Positions 5,312 to 11,827 of a DNA stretch of 11,827 nt are shown piece by piece. Origin of the DNA: Methanomicrobia archaeon (GTDB lineage: Archaea > Methanobacteriota_B > Thermococci > Methanofastidiosales > NM3); NCBI GenBank assembly GCA_011372835.1, contig DSAJ01000163.1, positions 1-11,827 of the forward strand, read 5' to 3'. The translations under genes were made by a program, and so were the position numbers. The notes below the pieces were generated by a model that did not search any database, was not told the DNA's origin, and saw only the letters and a program-made list of their open reading frames with translations. The first letter of the stretch is position 1, and each line of letters begins with the position of its first letter.

Positions 5312-6658
5312 ATGATGGATCATTTCGATGTCGTGGTAATCGGTTCTGGCAGTGCAGGAAATACTGTTGCCAATACATGCAACGATGAGGGCCTTTCAGT
5401 GGCGGTCGTCGACCATGACCCGTTCGGGGGGACGTGTGCACTGCGTGGATGCACCCCGAAGAAAGTGCTTGTGGGAGCATCGACGATCGGTGAACATCAC
5501 CGTTCACTTTCTGAAAAAGGCGTCTTTGCGTCTCCAGCACCTGTCGATTGGCCGGGTCTTGTCGCGTTCAAGCGAGAGTTCACCGACACTGTCACGGAGG
5601 CTCGGCTCGAGGAGTACAAGCAACTGGGCATACGTTCGTTTCAGGGCACGGTGCGCTTCACCTCTTCCTCGACGATGAAGGTAGGATACACGTCGCTTTC
5701 TTCAACACACTTCGTTATAGCGAGCGGGGCGATGCCTCGACCGCTCTCGTTTCCTGGTGCCGATCATCTCGTCACGAACGAGGACTTCCTGGAGCTTGAT
5801 GAGCTTCCCCCTCGCATCGTCTTCGTGGGCGGCGGATACATTTCGTTTGAGTTCGCGCATGTTGCCGCACGCGCGGGCGCTGACGTAGTGATCCTCCACA
5901 GAAGCGAGCAGCCCCTTAAACAGTTCGACCCGGTGCTCGTGCAGCACTTCGTGGAGGCATCAAGGGATGCGGGCATCAACGTAGTCGTGAATGCGCCCGT
6001 GACCGGTGTCGATTGGGATGGCGATGAATATACGGTGCATACGTCAGGCGATCAAAGGAGGTATGCAGCTGATCTCGTGGTCCACGGTGCCGGACGCGTG
6101 CCACAGCTCGATTCCCTCGACCTTGCAGCAGGCAATGTCGAACGTTCCCCGCGGGGCGTGGCCGTGACGAACCATCTTCAGAGCGTGTCAAACGAGGCCG
6201 TCTACGCCGCTGGTGACGCCGTCGGAGGCGTCTCCCCGCCGCTCCAGCCCGTTGCCATTCGCGAAGGCCAGATCGTTGCCGACAACATTCTCAACGGGAA
6301 TCGTTCGACCATCGATTACGATGCCGTGCCATCGATACTGTTTGGCATCCCACAGGTGGCATCGGTCGGACATACCGAGGAATCGGCCAAAAAGCAGGGG
6401 CTGGATGTTGTCGTACGCGAGCATGACCTCTCATCGTGGTTGTCATCACGCCTGGTGGGGAACGCCCATGCATGGAGCCGCGTTATTGAAGAGAGGGCAA
6501 ATGGCCGCCTGCTTGGCGCACACATCATGGCGCCGCAGGCAGGAGACATGATCAACGTTATGACACTTGCCATCAAGAAAGGGTTTCATGCGAGCGATCT
6601 GCAGGAAGCGATGTTTGCATTCCCCACGTCCACCTCAGACATCCCACATATCGTATAG
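5312..6658 (+). CDS. FAD-dependent pyridine nucleotide-disulfide oxidoreductase (glutathione/mercuric reductase-like)
   Basis: A 448-aa cytosolic class I flavin disulfide reductase. Domains in order: FAD Rossmann motif G-S-G-S-A-G (11-16); redox-active disulfide in 'GGTCALRGCTPKK' (C42 and C47); a NAD(P)H Rossmann motif G-G-G-Y-I-S-F-E (173-180) whose second strand ends in 'VVILHR' (192-197), where a basic residue instead of Glu favours NADPH; the second FAD motif 'VYAAGDAVGG' (297-306); then the dimerisation domain from about 340. In lipoamide dehydrogenase and glutathione reductase the C-terminus carries an HPT..E catalytic pair; here the block is F-P-T-S-T-S-D (437-443), with Phe in place of His. 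Such variants form their own group, often annotated loosely as dihydrolipoamide dehydrogenase, so the physiological thiol substrate is unknown. No 2-oxoacid dehydrogenase genes lie nearby, which argues against a role as E3. GGTG at 5306-5309 is the ribosome site; the second ATG at 5315 has the better spacing (5 nt), so the protein may start one residue later. Confidence 0.9.
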   Translation: MMDHFDVVVIGSGSAGNTVANTCNDEGLSVAVVDHDPFGGTCALRGCTPKKVLVGASTIGEHHRSLSEKGVFASPAPVDWPGLVAFKREFTDTVTEARLEEYKQLGIRSFQGTVRFTSSSTMKVGYTSLSSTHFVIASGAMPRPLSFPGADHLVTNEDFLELDELPPRIVFVGGGYISFEFAHVAARAGADVVILHRSEQPLKQFDPVLVQHFVEASRDAGINVVVNAPVTGVDWDGDEYTVHTSGDQRRYAADLVVHGAGRVPQLDSLDLAAGNVERSPRGVAVTNHLQSVSNEAVYAAGDAVGGVSPPLQPVAIREGQIVADNILNGNRSTIDYDAVPSILFGIPQVASVGHTEESAKKQGLDVVVREHDLSSWLSSRLVGNAHAWSRVIEERANGRLLGAHIMAPQAGDMINVMTLAIKKGFHASDLQEAMFAFPTSTSDIPHIV

Positions 6659-6665
6659 ATGGCAA

Positions 6666-6709
6666 ATGGGATCGCATGATCGGTGTCTTCATAATCCCAT
6701 AACTTTTTT
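6666..6709 (+). terminator. Possible terminator after the disulfide reductase gene
   Basis: ATGGGAT (6666-6672) and ATCCCAT (6694-6700) form a 7-bp inverted repeat with a 21-nt loop, followed by a run of six T (6704-6709). In archaea the T-run is the main signal. The long loop makes the hairpin weak, and the same T-run is part of the tRNA promoter. Confidence 0.4.
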
Positions 6710-6713
6710 AAAC
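6703..6713 (+). promoter_or_regulatory. TATA box of the tRNA-Arg gene
   Basis: CTTTTTTAAAC is centred about 25 bp before the first base of the tRNA (6734), the normal archaeal distance from box A to the transcription start, so the transcript probably begins at or within a few bases of the mature 5' end. Confidence 0.55.
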
Positions 6714-6733
6714 GGTGGAGTATGTTATAGGAT

Positions 6734-6806
6734 GGGCTCGTAGTCTAGTGGATAGGGCGCAAGGCTTCGGACCTTGATATCGCGGGTTCGAATCCCGCCG
6801 AGCCCA
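6734..6806 (+). tRNA. tRNA-Arg (anticodon TCG)
   Basis: A complete 73-nt cloverleaf without intron. Acceptor stem GGGCTCG (6734-6740) pairs perfectly with CGAGCCC (6799-6805), discriminator A at 6806. D stem GTCT/GGGC (6743-6746 with 6755-6758, including G-T pairs) and D-loop with GG at 6750-6751. Anticodon stem CAAGG/CCTTG (6760-6764 with 6772-6776), loop CTTCGGA, giving anticodon TCG at 6767-6769, which reads CGA and probably other CGN arginine codons. Variable loop of 5 nt; T stem GCGGG/CCCGC (6782-6786 with 6794-6798) and loop TTCGAAT. CCA is not encoded: ACC is followed by TT, so CCA is added after processing. Convergent with gyrA, whose stop codon lies 31 nt downstream. Confidence 0.97.
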
Positions 6807-6837
6807 CCTTGTTGAACCATCGCCATTGCACGATTGC

Positions 6838-9270
6838 TCATTCTTCTTCGATCTTTTCAGGAATGCGGGCGATAGCACTGACTTTATCCCCCTCACGAAG
6901 CCGCATGACTATCACGCCTTTCGTGTTCCTGCCAAGGGTTGAGATGTTTTGCGTATGCGTACGGATCATAGTGCCGTCGGCGCTGATGATCATGAGCTCG
7001 TCGCCCCTTTTCACTGTCCTGAGGGCGATTGCATCGCCGTTTCGGCCCCCTGTCTTGATGTTCTTGACGCCCATTCCGCCACGACGCTGCAGGGGGTAGT
7101 CGGAGACAGAGGTCAGCTTGCCGTAGCCATGTTCTGTGATGGAAAAGACCTTGTCGCCCTCATGTGCGATGTCCATGCCGACGACCTCGTCTTTCTTCTT
7201 GAGCCGTATGCCGTGAACGCCACGCGCACTACGTCCCATCGGTCTGACGTCGTTTTCGTCAAACAGGATCGTGTTGCCCTTCCTCGTACCGAGCATGATC
7301 AGGTCGCTGCCATCGGTCTTTCGTACCTTCATGAGCTCATCGCCGTCCTCGAGCGTGAGTGCGATGATGCCGCCAGCACGGGGGCGCGAGAACGCGGAGA
7401 GCGGGGTCTTTTTCACATATCCCTTCTTTGTCGTGAAGAAGAGGTAATGGTAATCGGTGAAGTCCTTTATGGGTATAAGGGCGTATATGTATTCTCCCGG
7501 GTCGGTGTTGATGAGATTGATGGCAGCCTTGCCTCGCGACGCTCTGCCGCCGGCTGGTATCTGATACGCCTTCTTCCAGTAGACCTTTCCCTTGTTGGTG
7601 AAAAAGAGGATGTAATCGTGCGTGTTCGTTATGAAGATATGTTCTATGAAGTCCTCTTCCTTGGTGCCCGATGCCATCACTCCGACGCCTCCGCGACGCT
7701 GCATACGGTAGGTGTCGATGGGTGTGCGTTTGATGTACCCTTCGTGTGATACTGTGATGACGACGTCCTCCTCAGGGATGAGATCCTCGTCCTCGAAGTC
7801 GGTACCATCATATATGATCTCCGTCCGTCGTTTGTCGCCGTACTTCTCCTTCAGGTATGCGAGCTCACCCTTGATGATGACATAGACGCGTTCGTCGTGG
7901 GCCAGGATGTCCCGGTAGTCGTCGATCTGTGTAAGTACCTCTGCAAGGTCTGATCTGATCTTTTCCTGTTCCATGTTGGTGAGGCGCGCAAGGCGCATGT
8001 CGAGTATGGCCTGCGCCTGGGTCTCGCTCAATCCGAACGATTCAACGAGTGCAGAGCGTGCTTCCTCAGGATTCTTTGCCTTCTTGGTGATGGCGATCAC
8101 GTCGTCGAGGTGTTCGAGTGCCGTGATGAGGCCTTCGAGGATGTGTGCACGCTGCAACGCCTTGTCGAGGTCGTACTGGGTCCTGTTTCGTATGACGGTG
8201 AATCGGTGCTGCAGATAGTAGCGTATGAGCTTTTGCAGCGTGAGCACAATGGGCTTGTTGTCGACGAGTGCGAGCATGTTCGTGGCGAACGTGGTCTGCA
8301 TGTTGGTATGCTTGTAGAGTTGATTGAGAATGACGTTAGCGTTTGCCTCCTTCTTGAGGTCGATAACGATGCGAAGACCGCTCCTGTCGGACTCGTCGCG
8401 CAGGTCGCGAATGCCATCAATGCGTTTTGATTTGACGAGTTCGGCGATCTGCTCAAGCAGTGTTGTCTTGTTGACCTCGTAGGGTATCTCGTTCACGATG
8501 ATGCGCTTTTCCGTCTCCTTCTCCTCGATGTCCACACGCGAACGAACACGTATCGGGCCCCTTCCCGTCTTGTAACCCGAAATGATGCCGTACCCCCCGT
8601 AGATGATACCACCTGTTGGGAAGTCTGGCCCCTTGATGATCGAGAAGAGCTCCTTGTCTTCCAGGTCGGGGTCGTCGATGAGTGCCGTGATGCCGTCCAC
8701 GACCTCGCATAGGTTGTGTGGCGGGATCTTGGTCGCCATGCCCACCGCGATACCTGATGCGCCGTTGAGAAGCAGGTTGGGCGCCATCGAGGGGAGCACG
8801 GTCGGTTCCTCCAACGTATTGTCGTAATTGAAGACGAAGTCGACCGTGTTCTTGTCTATGTCGTGCACGAGCTCCTCGGCGATCTTCGAGAGGCGTGCCT
8901 CGGTGTAGCGCATTGCGGCCGCAGAGTCTCCGTCGACCGAACCGAAGTTGCCTTGCCCGTCGATGAGCGGGTAGCGCATGGAGAAATTCTGTGCCATGCG
9001 GACCATCGTGTCATAGACTGCGCTGTCGCCGTGAGGATGATATTTGCCAAGCACGTCACCAACGACGCGTGCCGATTTCTTGTGGGGTTTTGATGATGTG
9101 ATGCCGGATTCGTACATTGAGTACAGTATGCGGCGTTGTACAGGTTTGAGCCCATCTCGTACGTCGGGGAGTGCCCGGCTCACGATGACGCTCATTGCGT
9201 AGTTGAGATAGGACTCTTTCATCTCGTCCTCGATGTTTATCTCTCGTATCGTGCTCTCAACGTTCTCCAT
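6838..9270 (-). CDS. gyrA: DNA gyrase subunit A
   Basis: Type IIA topoisomerase subunit that cuts and rejoins DNA; with GyrB it introduces negative supercoils using ATP. 810 aa, full length. The breakage-reunion domain is highly conserved and even numbered like the E. coli protein: 'ALPDVRDGLKPVQRRIL' (33-49), the quinolone region 'KYHPHGDSAVYDTMVRMAQ' (76-94) with S83 and D87 both present, and the catalytic Tyr122 in 'AAAMRYTEARL'. After the coiled-coil arm, the C-terminal beta-pinwheel begins near 510 and carries a GyrA box 'QRRGGVG' (E. coli QRRGGKG), with a second box-like 'LQRRGGMGVKN' in the last repeat. The box indicates gyrase rather than Topo IV. ATG at 9270 has GAGG 7 nt upstream and two TATA elements behind that. 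gyrB, often adjacent in other genomes, is not in this window: the next gene upstream is the DNA polymerase. Origin is generally taken to be bacterial, acquired early in several euryarchaeal lines. Confidence 0.98.
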   Translation of the reverse strand: MENVESTIREINIEDEMKESYLNYAMSVIVSRALPDVRDGLKPVQRRILYSMYESGITSSKPHKKSARVVGDVLGKYHPHGDSAVYDTMVRMAQNFSMRYPLIDGQGNFGSVDGDSAAAMRYTEARLSKIAEELVHDIDKNTVDFVFNYDNTLEEPTVLPSMAPNLLLNGASGIAVGMATKIPPHNLCEVVDGITALIDDPDLEDKELFSIIKGPDFPTGGIIYGGYGIISGYKTGRGPIRVRSRVDIEEKETEKRIIVNEIPYEVNKTTLLEQIAELVKSKRIDGIRDLRDESDRSGLRIVIDLKKEANANVILNQLYKHTNMQTTFATNMLALVDNKPIVLTLQKLIRYYLQHRFTVIRNRTQYDLDKALQRAHILEGLITALEHLDDVIAITKKAKNPEEARSALVESFGLSETQAQAILDMRLARLTNMEQEKIRSDLAEVLTQIDDYRDILAHDERVYVIIKGELAYLKEKYGDKRRTEIIYDGTDFEDEDLIPEEDVVITVSHEGYIKRTPIDTYRMQRRGGVGVMASGTKEEDFIEHIFITNTHDYILFFTNKGKVYWKKAYQIPAGGRASRGKAAINLINTDPGEYIYALIPIKDFTDYHYLFFTTKKGYVKKTPLSAFSRPRAGGIIALTLEDGDELMKVRKTDGSDLIMLGTRKGNTILFDENDVRPMGRSARGVHGIRLKKKDEVVGMDIAHEGDKVFSITEHGYGKLTSVSDYPLQRRGGMGVKNIKTGGRNGDAIALRTVKRGDELMIISADGTMIRTHTQNISTLGRNTKGVIVMRLREGDKVSAIARIPEKIEEE

Positions 9271-9302
9271 GATGATGCCTCGTTTAGCTCTTGTTGACCT
9301 TC

Positions 9303-9328
9303 CTTATTTTTATATGCTTTTAAATATT
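9303..9328 (-). promoter_or_regulatory. gyrA promoter with two candidate TATA boxes
   Basis: Reading the minus strand, AATATTTAAAAGC (9328-9316) and ATATAAAAATAAG (9315-9303) lie in tandem. Starts about 25 bp downstream would fall near 9296 or 9284, giving a 14-26 nt leader that contains the GAGG ribosome site. gyrA therefore need not depend on read-through from polB, which ends at 9377. Confidence 0.6.
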
Positions 9329-9376
9329 GCCGTGTACGACGCTGGTCTTTTGTGGGGCTGGATCATCCGAGAGCTA

Positions 9377-11665
9377 TCAGAGAAAATCGGTCAGTTTCTT
9401 CTGTGTGCCACCGGCCAGCACGTCCTCGAATTTCAGGCCAAGGAGGGTAAGAACGGACGTTGCTATCGGCCGTATCTGCTTCTCGATATAGTGCGCGTAG
9501 TCGATACCATGGGCGATTTGCGCCGGCTGGGGGCCCTTCATTGTCATGAGGTACTCGATGAGCATGCCGTTCTCGTGCACGCGTGGCCCGAGCTGGCGCG
9601 CCGCCTTGACGTGGGGTGGTGTGGTCTTCGTATACTCATCGACGCCCTTTCTCAGACGCTTGCGGTAGATGAGCTTCTCATCATGGCGCCCCTCCTTGAG
9701 ATCACGCACGTAATCGCGTATGAACGTCTGGTAATCCTCATCGAAGAATACCTTCATGAGCAGCTCGTACTGGAACTCCTTGGCAAGTTGGGTCCAGTCG
9801 CGCCGGACATACTCGAGGCCGACGATGCGCAGCTTCCCGTCGACGAGGCCGGCATAGCGCTTCTTTGCCCCCTTTTCGTCATGGCGCTGACGCGGGAGGT
9901 AGAACCGTTCAAAATGGGTCTCGAATTCGAGGTGGATATGCGTTTCACGATGAAAGTTCTTCCATATGTAGTCCTTGTAAAAGGCGTTTATCTCGCGTTC
10001 GATGCTTTGTCCTATCTCGCGTGCGCTCTTGGCATCATCGGCTCGAGAGAGGACGAAGATGGAATCCGTGTCACCGTAGATGACGTGATATCCCATGCGT
10101 TCGACGACATCTGCCGTGGTTTGGATGATCTGGCGTCCAAAGGCGGTGACAGCGTTTGCGATATCCGAGTTGTAGAATCGGCAGTTGGGATTGCCAAGCA
10201 CGCCGAATATCGAGTTCATGATGATCTTGATGGCAAACTGCTTCGTGTACTCGCCGCTGGACTTTGCCGCCTGTCGCGTCTCGAGCAGCTCGAGAACGAG
10301 AGCAGGGATGACCGACGTTCCCGTGCCAAAGCAGGCGCCGTTCGGGGCGCAGATGTCGCCCTTGTTGAAGGTGAGGGGATCGATGTTGAACGTGGCGATG
10401 ATCGAGGGATACAGGCTCCGGAAGTCACAGAGCAGCACGTGGTCGTAGATGCCGACATCGGGCTCCTCGACGTAGCCGCCCGCAACTGCGATGCGCGTAC
10501 CCCCTTTTACCGACGGACAGACGAGTGAAAGCGAGCGCGCTCGACGCAGGTAGAGCGAGTCGAGCGTTGCTATTGATGCCTTTACTCTATCCATCTGCAT
10601 GCCAGTGAGCGTCGAAAGCATCATCGTAAGCTCGATGAGGCGCTCGTGTTCCAGAATGCGGTAGACAAGATATGCATCATGGAGGTTGTAGCGTGCCAGC
10701 ATGGCAGGGTCGCTCTCGTAGAGCGCGGTCATGTCACCATCGAATCGCAGCTTCTCCTCGTCTATGAGTTCCCGTGCCGCGGTATCGAGACGGTAGTCAT
10801 CGAATCGATAGAAGTAGTCGCGCAGCAGGTGCATCCCGTCCAGCACCATCCTGCCCTCGACCTGTGCGCGGGAGGCCCGAATGAATGAGCTTTCGGTCCT
10901 GAGATGGAGCGTCGCCTCGCTTCTCCCGATGTCAAATGGAATGCCATGCGCCTTGAATCGTCCCTTAAGGTAGTGCATGTCGAAGTCCACGATGTTCCAT
11001 CCCACGATGGCGTCGGGGTCGTTGTCGAGGACTCGCCGCCTGAACGACTGCAAGAGCGCCTTCTCGTCAGCACAGTTTGTGGCGCCCTCGCACGACGCAC
11101 CGTTGAAGAGGACTTCCTGGATGCCGTCCCCGTAGAGCCCGATGGAGTAGATGGGTGCCGTCGTGTCGTCGAGTCCCTGCTCGCTCGTCTCTATGTCAAT
11201 GGAGAGCACACGTAGCTTGAGATCCTGGCGGTCGGCCGCCTCGACGGTGGGCGATATGAACAGATGGTCGACCCTGCCGTCGCTGTGAGATGGCCCCTTT
11301 AGCGTGACAAATCCTCTGATGTCCATTTCGATGAGATAACGCATCTCGAACTTGATGTCGGCCTCGTAACACTCTATGCCCTTTTCCTCTAGCGCCGTTC
11401 GAAGGCGGCGGACGGATGATGGGAGTTGGACCGTCACCTTCAAAACGGGCTCATCGTCAAAGGTGCGGGCATCGTGCGCCGTTATCGTGCCATCGATAAG
11501 TGGGCGTGCCTTTTCCACGTCGCGTTCCTTTATGTAGAAGTATGGCGCATACGGCACGAGGGCCTTGAAGCTTTCGTCGTTCGTGAACCTTCCGTAGAGG
11601 ACTATGAACGGATGGCCGTCCTCGACCGTCGTGGTTGCATGGACGATAAATCCCTTATGTGCCAT
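9377..11665 (-). CDS. polB: Family B DNA polymerase, bacterial Pol II-like, with C-terminal PIP box
   Basis: Template-directed DNA polymerase with 3'-5' proofreading, 762 aa. Exonuclease motifs are intact: D157 and E159 in 'LSIDIET', 'GWNIVDFDMHYL' (222-233, D229), and Y326/D330 in 'YNLHDAYL'. Polymerase motifs: A, D414 in 'DFRSLYPSII'; B, 'KIIMNSIFGVLGNPNCRF' (480-497); C, 'YGDTDSIF' (530-537); then the KKRY motif (601-604). Throughout, the sequence follows E. coli Pol II rather than the archaeal replicative PolB: N-terminal 'GFI', 'ECYEADIKFEMRYLIE' (98-113), 'IYSIGLYGDG', 'RRDWTQLAKEFQ' and 'YRKRLRKGVDEYTKTTPPHV' (667-686). E. coli Pol II is 783 aa, so length agrees. Motif B has Phe487 where the family Tyr is expected. 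The last eight residues, QKKLTDFL, match the PCNA-interacting peptide Qxx(L/M/I)xxF(F/L). Family knowledge suggests a role in lesion bypass, repair or fork restart; whether it is also replicative here is unknown. Own TATA box at 11690-11697 suggests a nearly leaderless mRNA. Confidence 0.95.
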   Translation of the reverse strand: MAHKGFIVHATTTVEDGHPFIVLYGRFTNDESFKALVPYAPYFYIKERDVEKARPLIDGTITAHDARTFDDEPVLKVTVQLPSSVRRLRTALEEKGIECYEADIKFEMRYLIEMDIRGFVTLKGPSHSDGRVDHLFISPTVEAADRQDLKLRVLSIDIETSEQGLDDTTAPIYSIGLYGDGIQEVLFNGASCEGATNCADEKALLQSFRRRVLDNDPDAIVGWNIVDFDMHYLKGRFKAHGIPFDIGRSEATLHLRTESSFIRASRAQVEGRMVLDGMHLLRDYFYRFDDYRLDTAARELIDEEKLRFDGDMTALYESDPAMLARYNLHDAYLVYRILEHERLIELTMMLSTLTGMQMDRVKASIATLDSLYLRRARSLSLVCPSVKGGTRIAVAGGYVEEPDVGIYDHVLLCDFRSLYPSIIATFNIDPLTFNKGDICAPNGACFGTGTSVIPALVLELLETRQAAKSSGEYTKQFAIKIIMNSIFGVLGNPNCRFYNSDIANAVTAFGRQIIQTTADVVERMGYHVIYGDTDSIFVLSRADDAKSAREIGQSIEREINAFYKDYIWKNFHRETHIHLEFETHFERFYLPRQRHDEKGAKKRYAGLVDGKLRIVGLEYVRRDWTQLAKEFQYELLMKVFFDEDYQTFIRDYVRDLKEGRHDEKLIYRKRLRKGVDEYTKTTPPHVKAARQLGPRVHENGMLIEYLMTMKGPQPAQIAHGIDYAHYIEKQIRPIATSVLTLLGLKFEDVLAGGTQKKLTDFL

Positions 11666-11689
11666 TCTTGGAACGTTTCGCCGTGGCCG

Positions 11690-11697
11690 TATATAAG
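11690..11697 (-). promoter_or_regulatory. TATA box of polB
   Basis: CTTATATA on the minus strand, centred 28 bp upstream of the polB ATG (11665), predicts a transcript starting within a few bases of the ATG. No Shine-Dalgarno is visible before the ATG, consistent with leaderless translation. Confidence 0.6.
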
Positions 11698-11713
11698 CCT
11701 TTAGATAGCCGCT

Positions 11714-11827
11714 TCATGGTGAATCGATGGCATTGTCAACATGGCGTACGTAGGTCACCCCCAGAACAAGCGAGAGTGCGATCCCCAGACATCCAGGCAC
11801 GATGAGCATTTCACGAAGGAGGTATCC
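11714..11827 (-). CDS. C-terminal end of an unidentified membrane protein (cut by window edge)
   Basis: The minus strand is open from the window edge to a TGA at 11714-11716, giving 37 residues. They contain one clear hydrophobic segment, 'MLIVPGCLGIALSLVLGVTY', followed by a short polar tail with a basic residue next to the membrane end (VRHVDNAIDSP). This looks like the last transmembrane helix and cytosolic or external tail of a membrane protein. The stop lies 48 nt upstream of the polB start and 16 bp before the polB TATA box, a layout like the other tight junctions here. The family cannot be told from so short a piece; that it is a gene at all rests on the open frame, the composition and the spacing. 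Confidence 0.55.
   Translation of the reverse strand, partial: GYLLREMLIVPGCLGIALSLVLGVTYVRHVDNAIDSP

Noticed and set aside
6806..6808. Encoded CCA end of the tRNA
   Set aside because: The sequence after the acceptor stem is ACC then TT; A is the discriminator and only two C follow, so CCA is not encoded.
6708..6896. Minus-strand open frame with the motif ARRDSNPR
   Set aside because: This is the well-known false protein made by reading the antisense of a tRNA T-arm and acceptor; it covers tRNA-Arg and the gyrA 3' end.
6949..7749. Plus-strand open frame of 266 codons
   Set aside because: Antisense to the gyrA C-terminal domain, which is clearly coding on the minus strand.
9233..10528. Long plus-strand open frame of 431 codons
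   Set aside because: It is antisense to polB and the start of gyrA. The minus strand carries all polymerase motifs, and the plus translation shows no recognisable family; the absence of stops follows from the codon bias of polB.
1..11827. CRISPR array, insertion sequence, toxin-antitoxin or phage genes
   Set aside because: I looked for regularly spaced repeats, terminal inverted repeats, transposase or integrase motifs and small paired genes and saw none; the window is nearly filled by the listed genes.

Overview
This window is a gene-dense stretch of a euryarchaeal-type genome. The evidence for Archaea is a set of A/T-rich TATA boxes lying about 25-32 bp upstream of start codons or of the tRNA, several apparently leaderless or short-leader mRNAs, Shine-Dalgarno sites complementary to the archaeal 16S tail (a full GGAGGTGA at 3263), a tRNA gene without encoded CCA, and a family-B DNA polymerase ending in a PCNA-binding peptide. 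DNA gyrase subunit A with no sign of a hyperthermophile fits a mesophilic or moderately thermophilic gyrase-bearing euryarchaeon (methanogen, Archaeoglobus or Thermoplasmatota-like); I cannot place it more precisely. Every long intergenic gap is under 200 bp and no IS, CRISPR array or prophage gene is visible.

Layout. 1-408 (minus): 5' part of a rhodanese-type sulfurtransferase, cut by the window edge. 409-586: divergent promoter region. 587-3887 (plus): a four-gene osmoprotectant (betaine/choline type) ABC importer operon: lipoprotein receptor, ATPase with C-terminal regulatory region, and two overlapping permeases. The second permease has a one-base frameshift at a run of six G. 3936-4424 (plus): a small thioredoxin-fold protein resembling the ATP10 family, with its own TATA box. 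4433-5254 (minus, convergent): a MutY-like DNA glycosylase without the iron-sulfur cysteines. 5312-6658 (plus): a flavin disulfide reductase, divergent from the glycosylase and apparently sharing one palindromic TATA box with it. 6734-6806: tRNA-Arg(TCG). 6838-9270 (minus): gyrA, convergent with the tRNA. 9377-11665 (minus): a DNA polymerase of the E. coli Pol II type. 11714-11827 (minus): the C-terminal end of a membrane protein.

How the genes fit together. The opu operon makes a complete importer for a quaternary-amine osmolyte. The right half is DNA maintenance (glycosylase, gyrase A, Pol II-like polymerase) but not one operon: gyrA and polB each have their own TATA element. Several proteins belong to families best known from Bacteria (OpuC, Pol II, clusterless MutY, GyrA), which suggests old inter-domain acquisition. 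The clearest sign is the polymerase: its body matches bacterial Pol II, but where E. coli Pol II ends in a beta-clamp peptide this one ends in a consensus PIP box for archaeal PCNA.

I do not see a wholly new multi-gene system. The points most worth a second look are the clamp-peptide swap on the polymerase, the archaeal ATP10-like protein, the clusterless MutY with a winged-helix tail, the shared TATA box at 5275-5285, and the permease frameshift.
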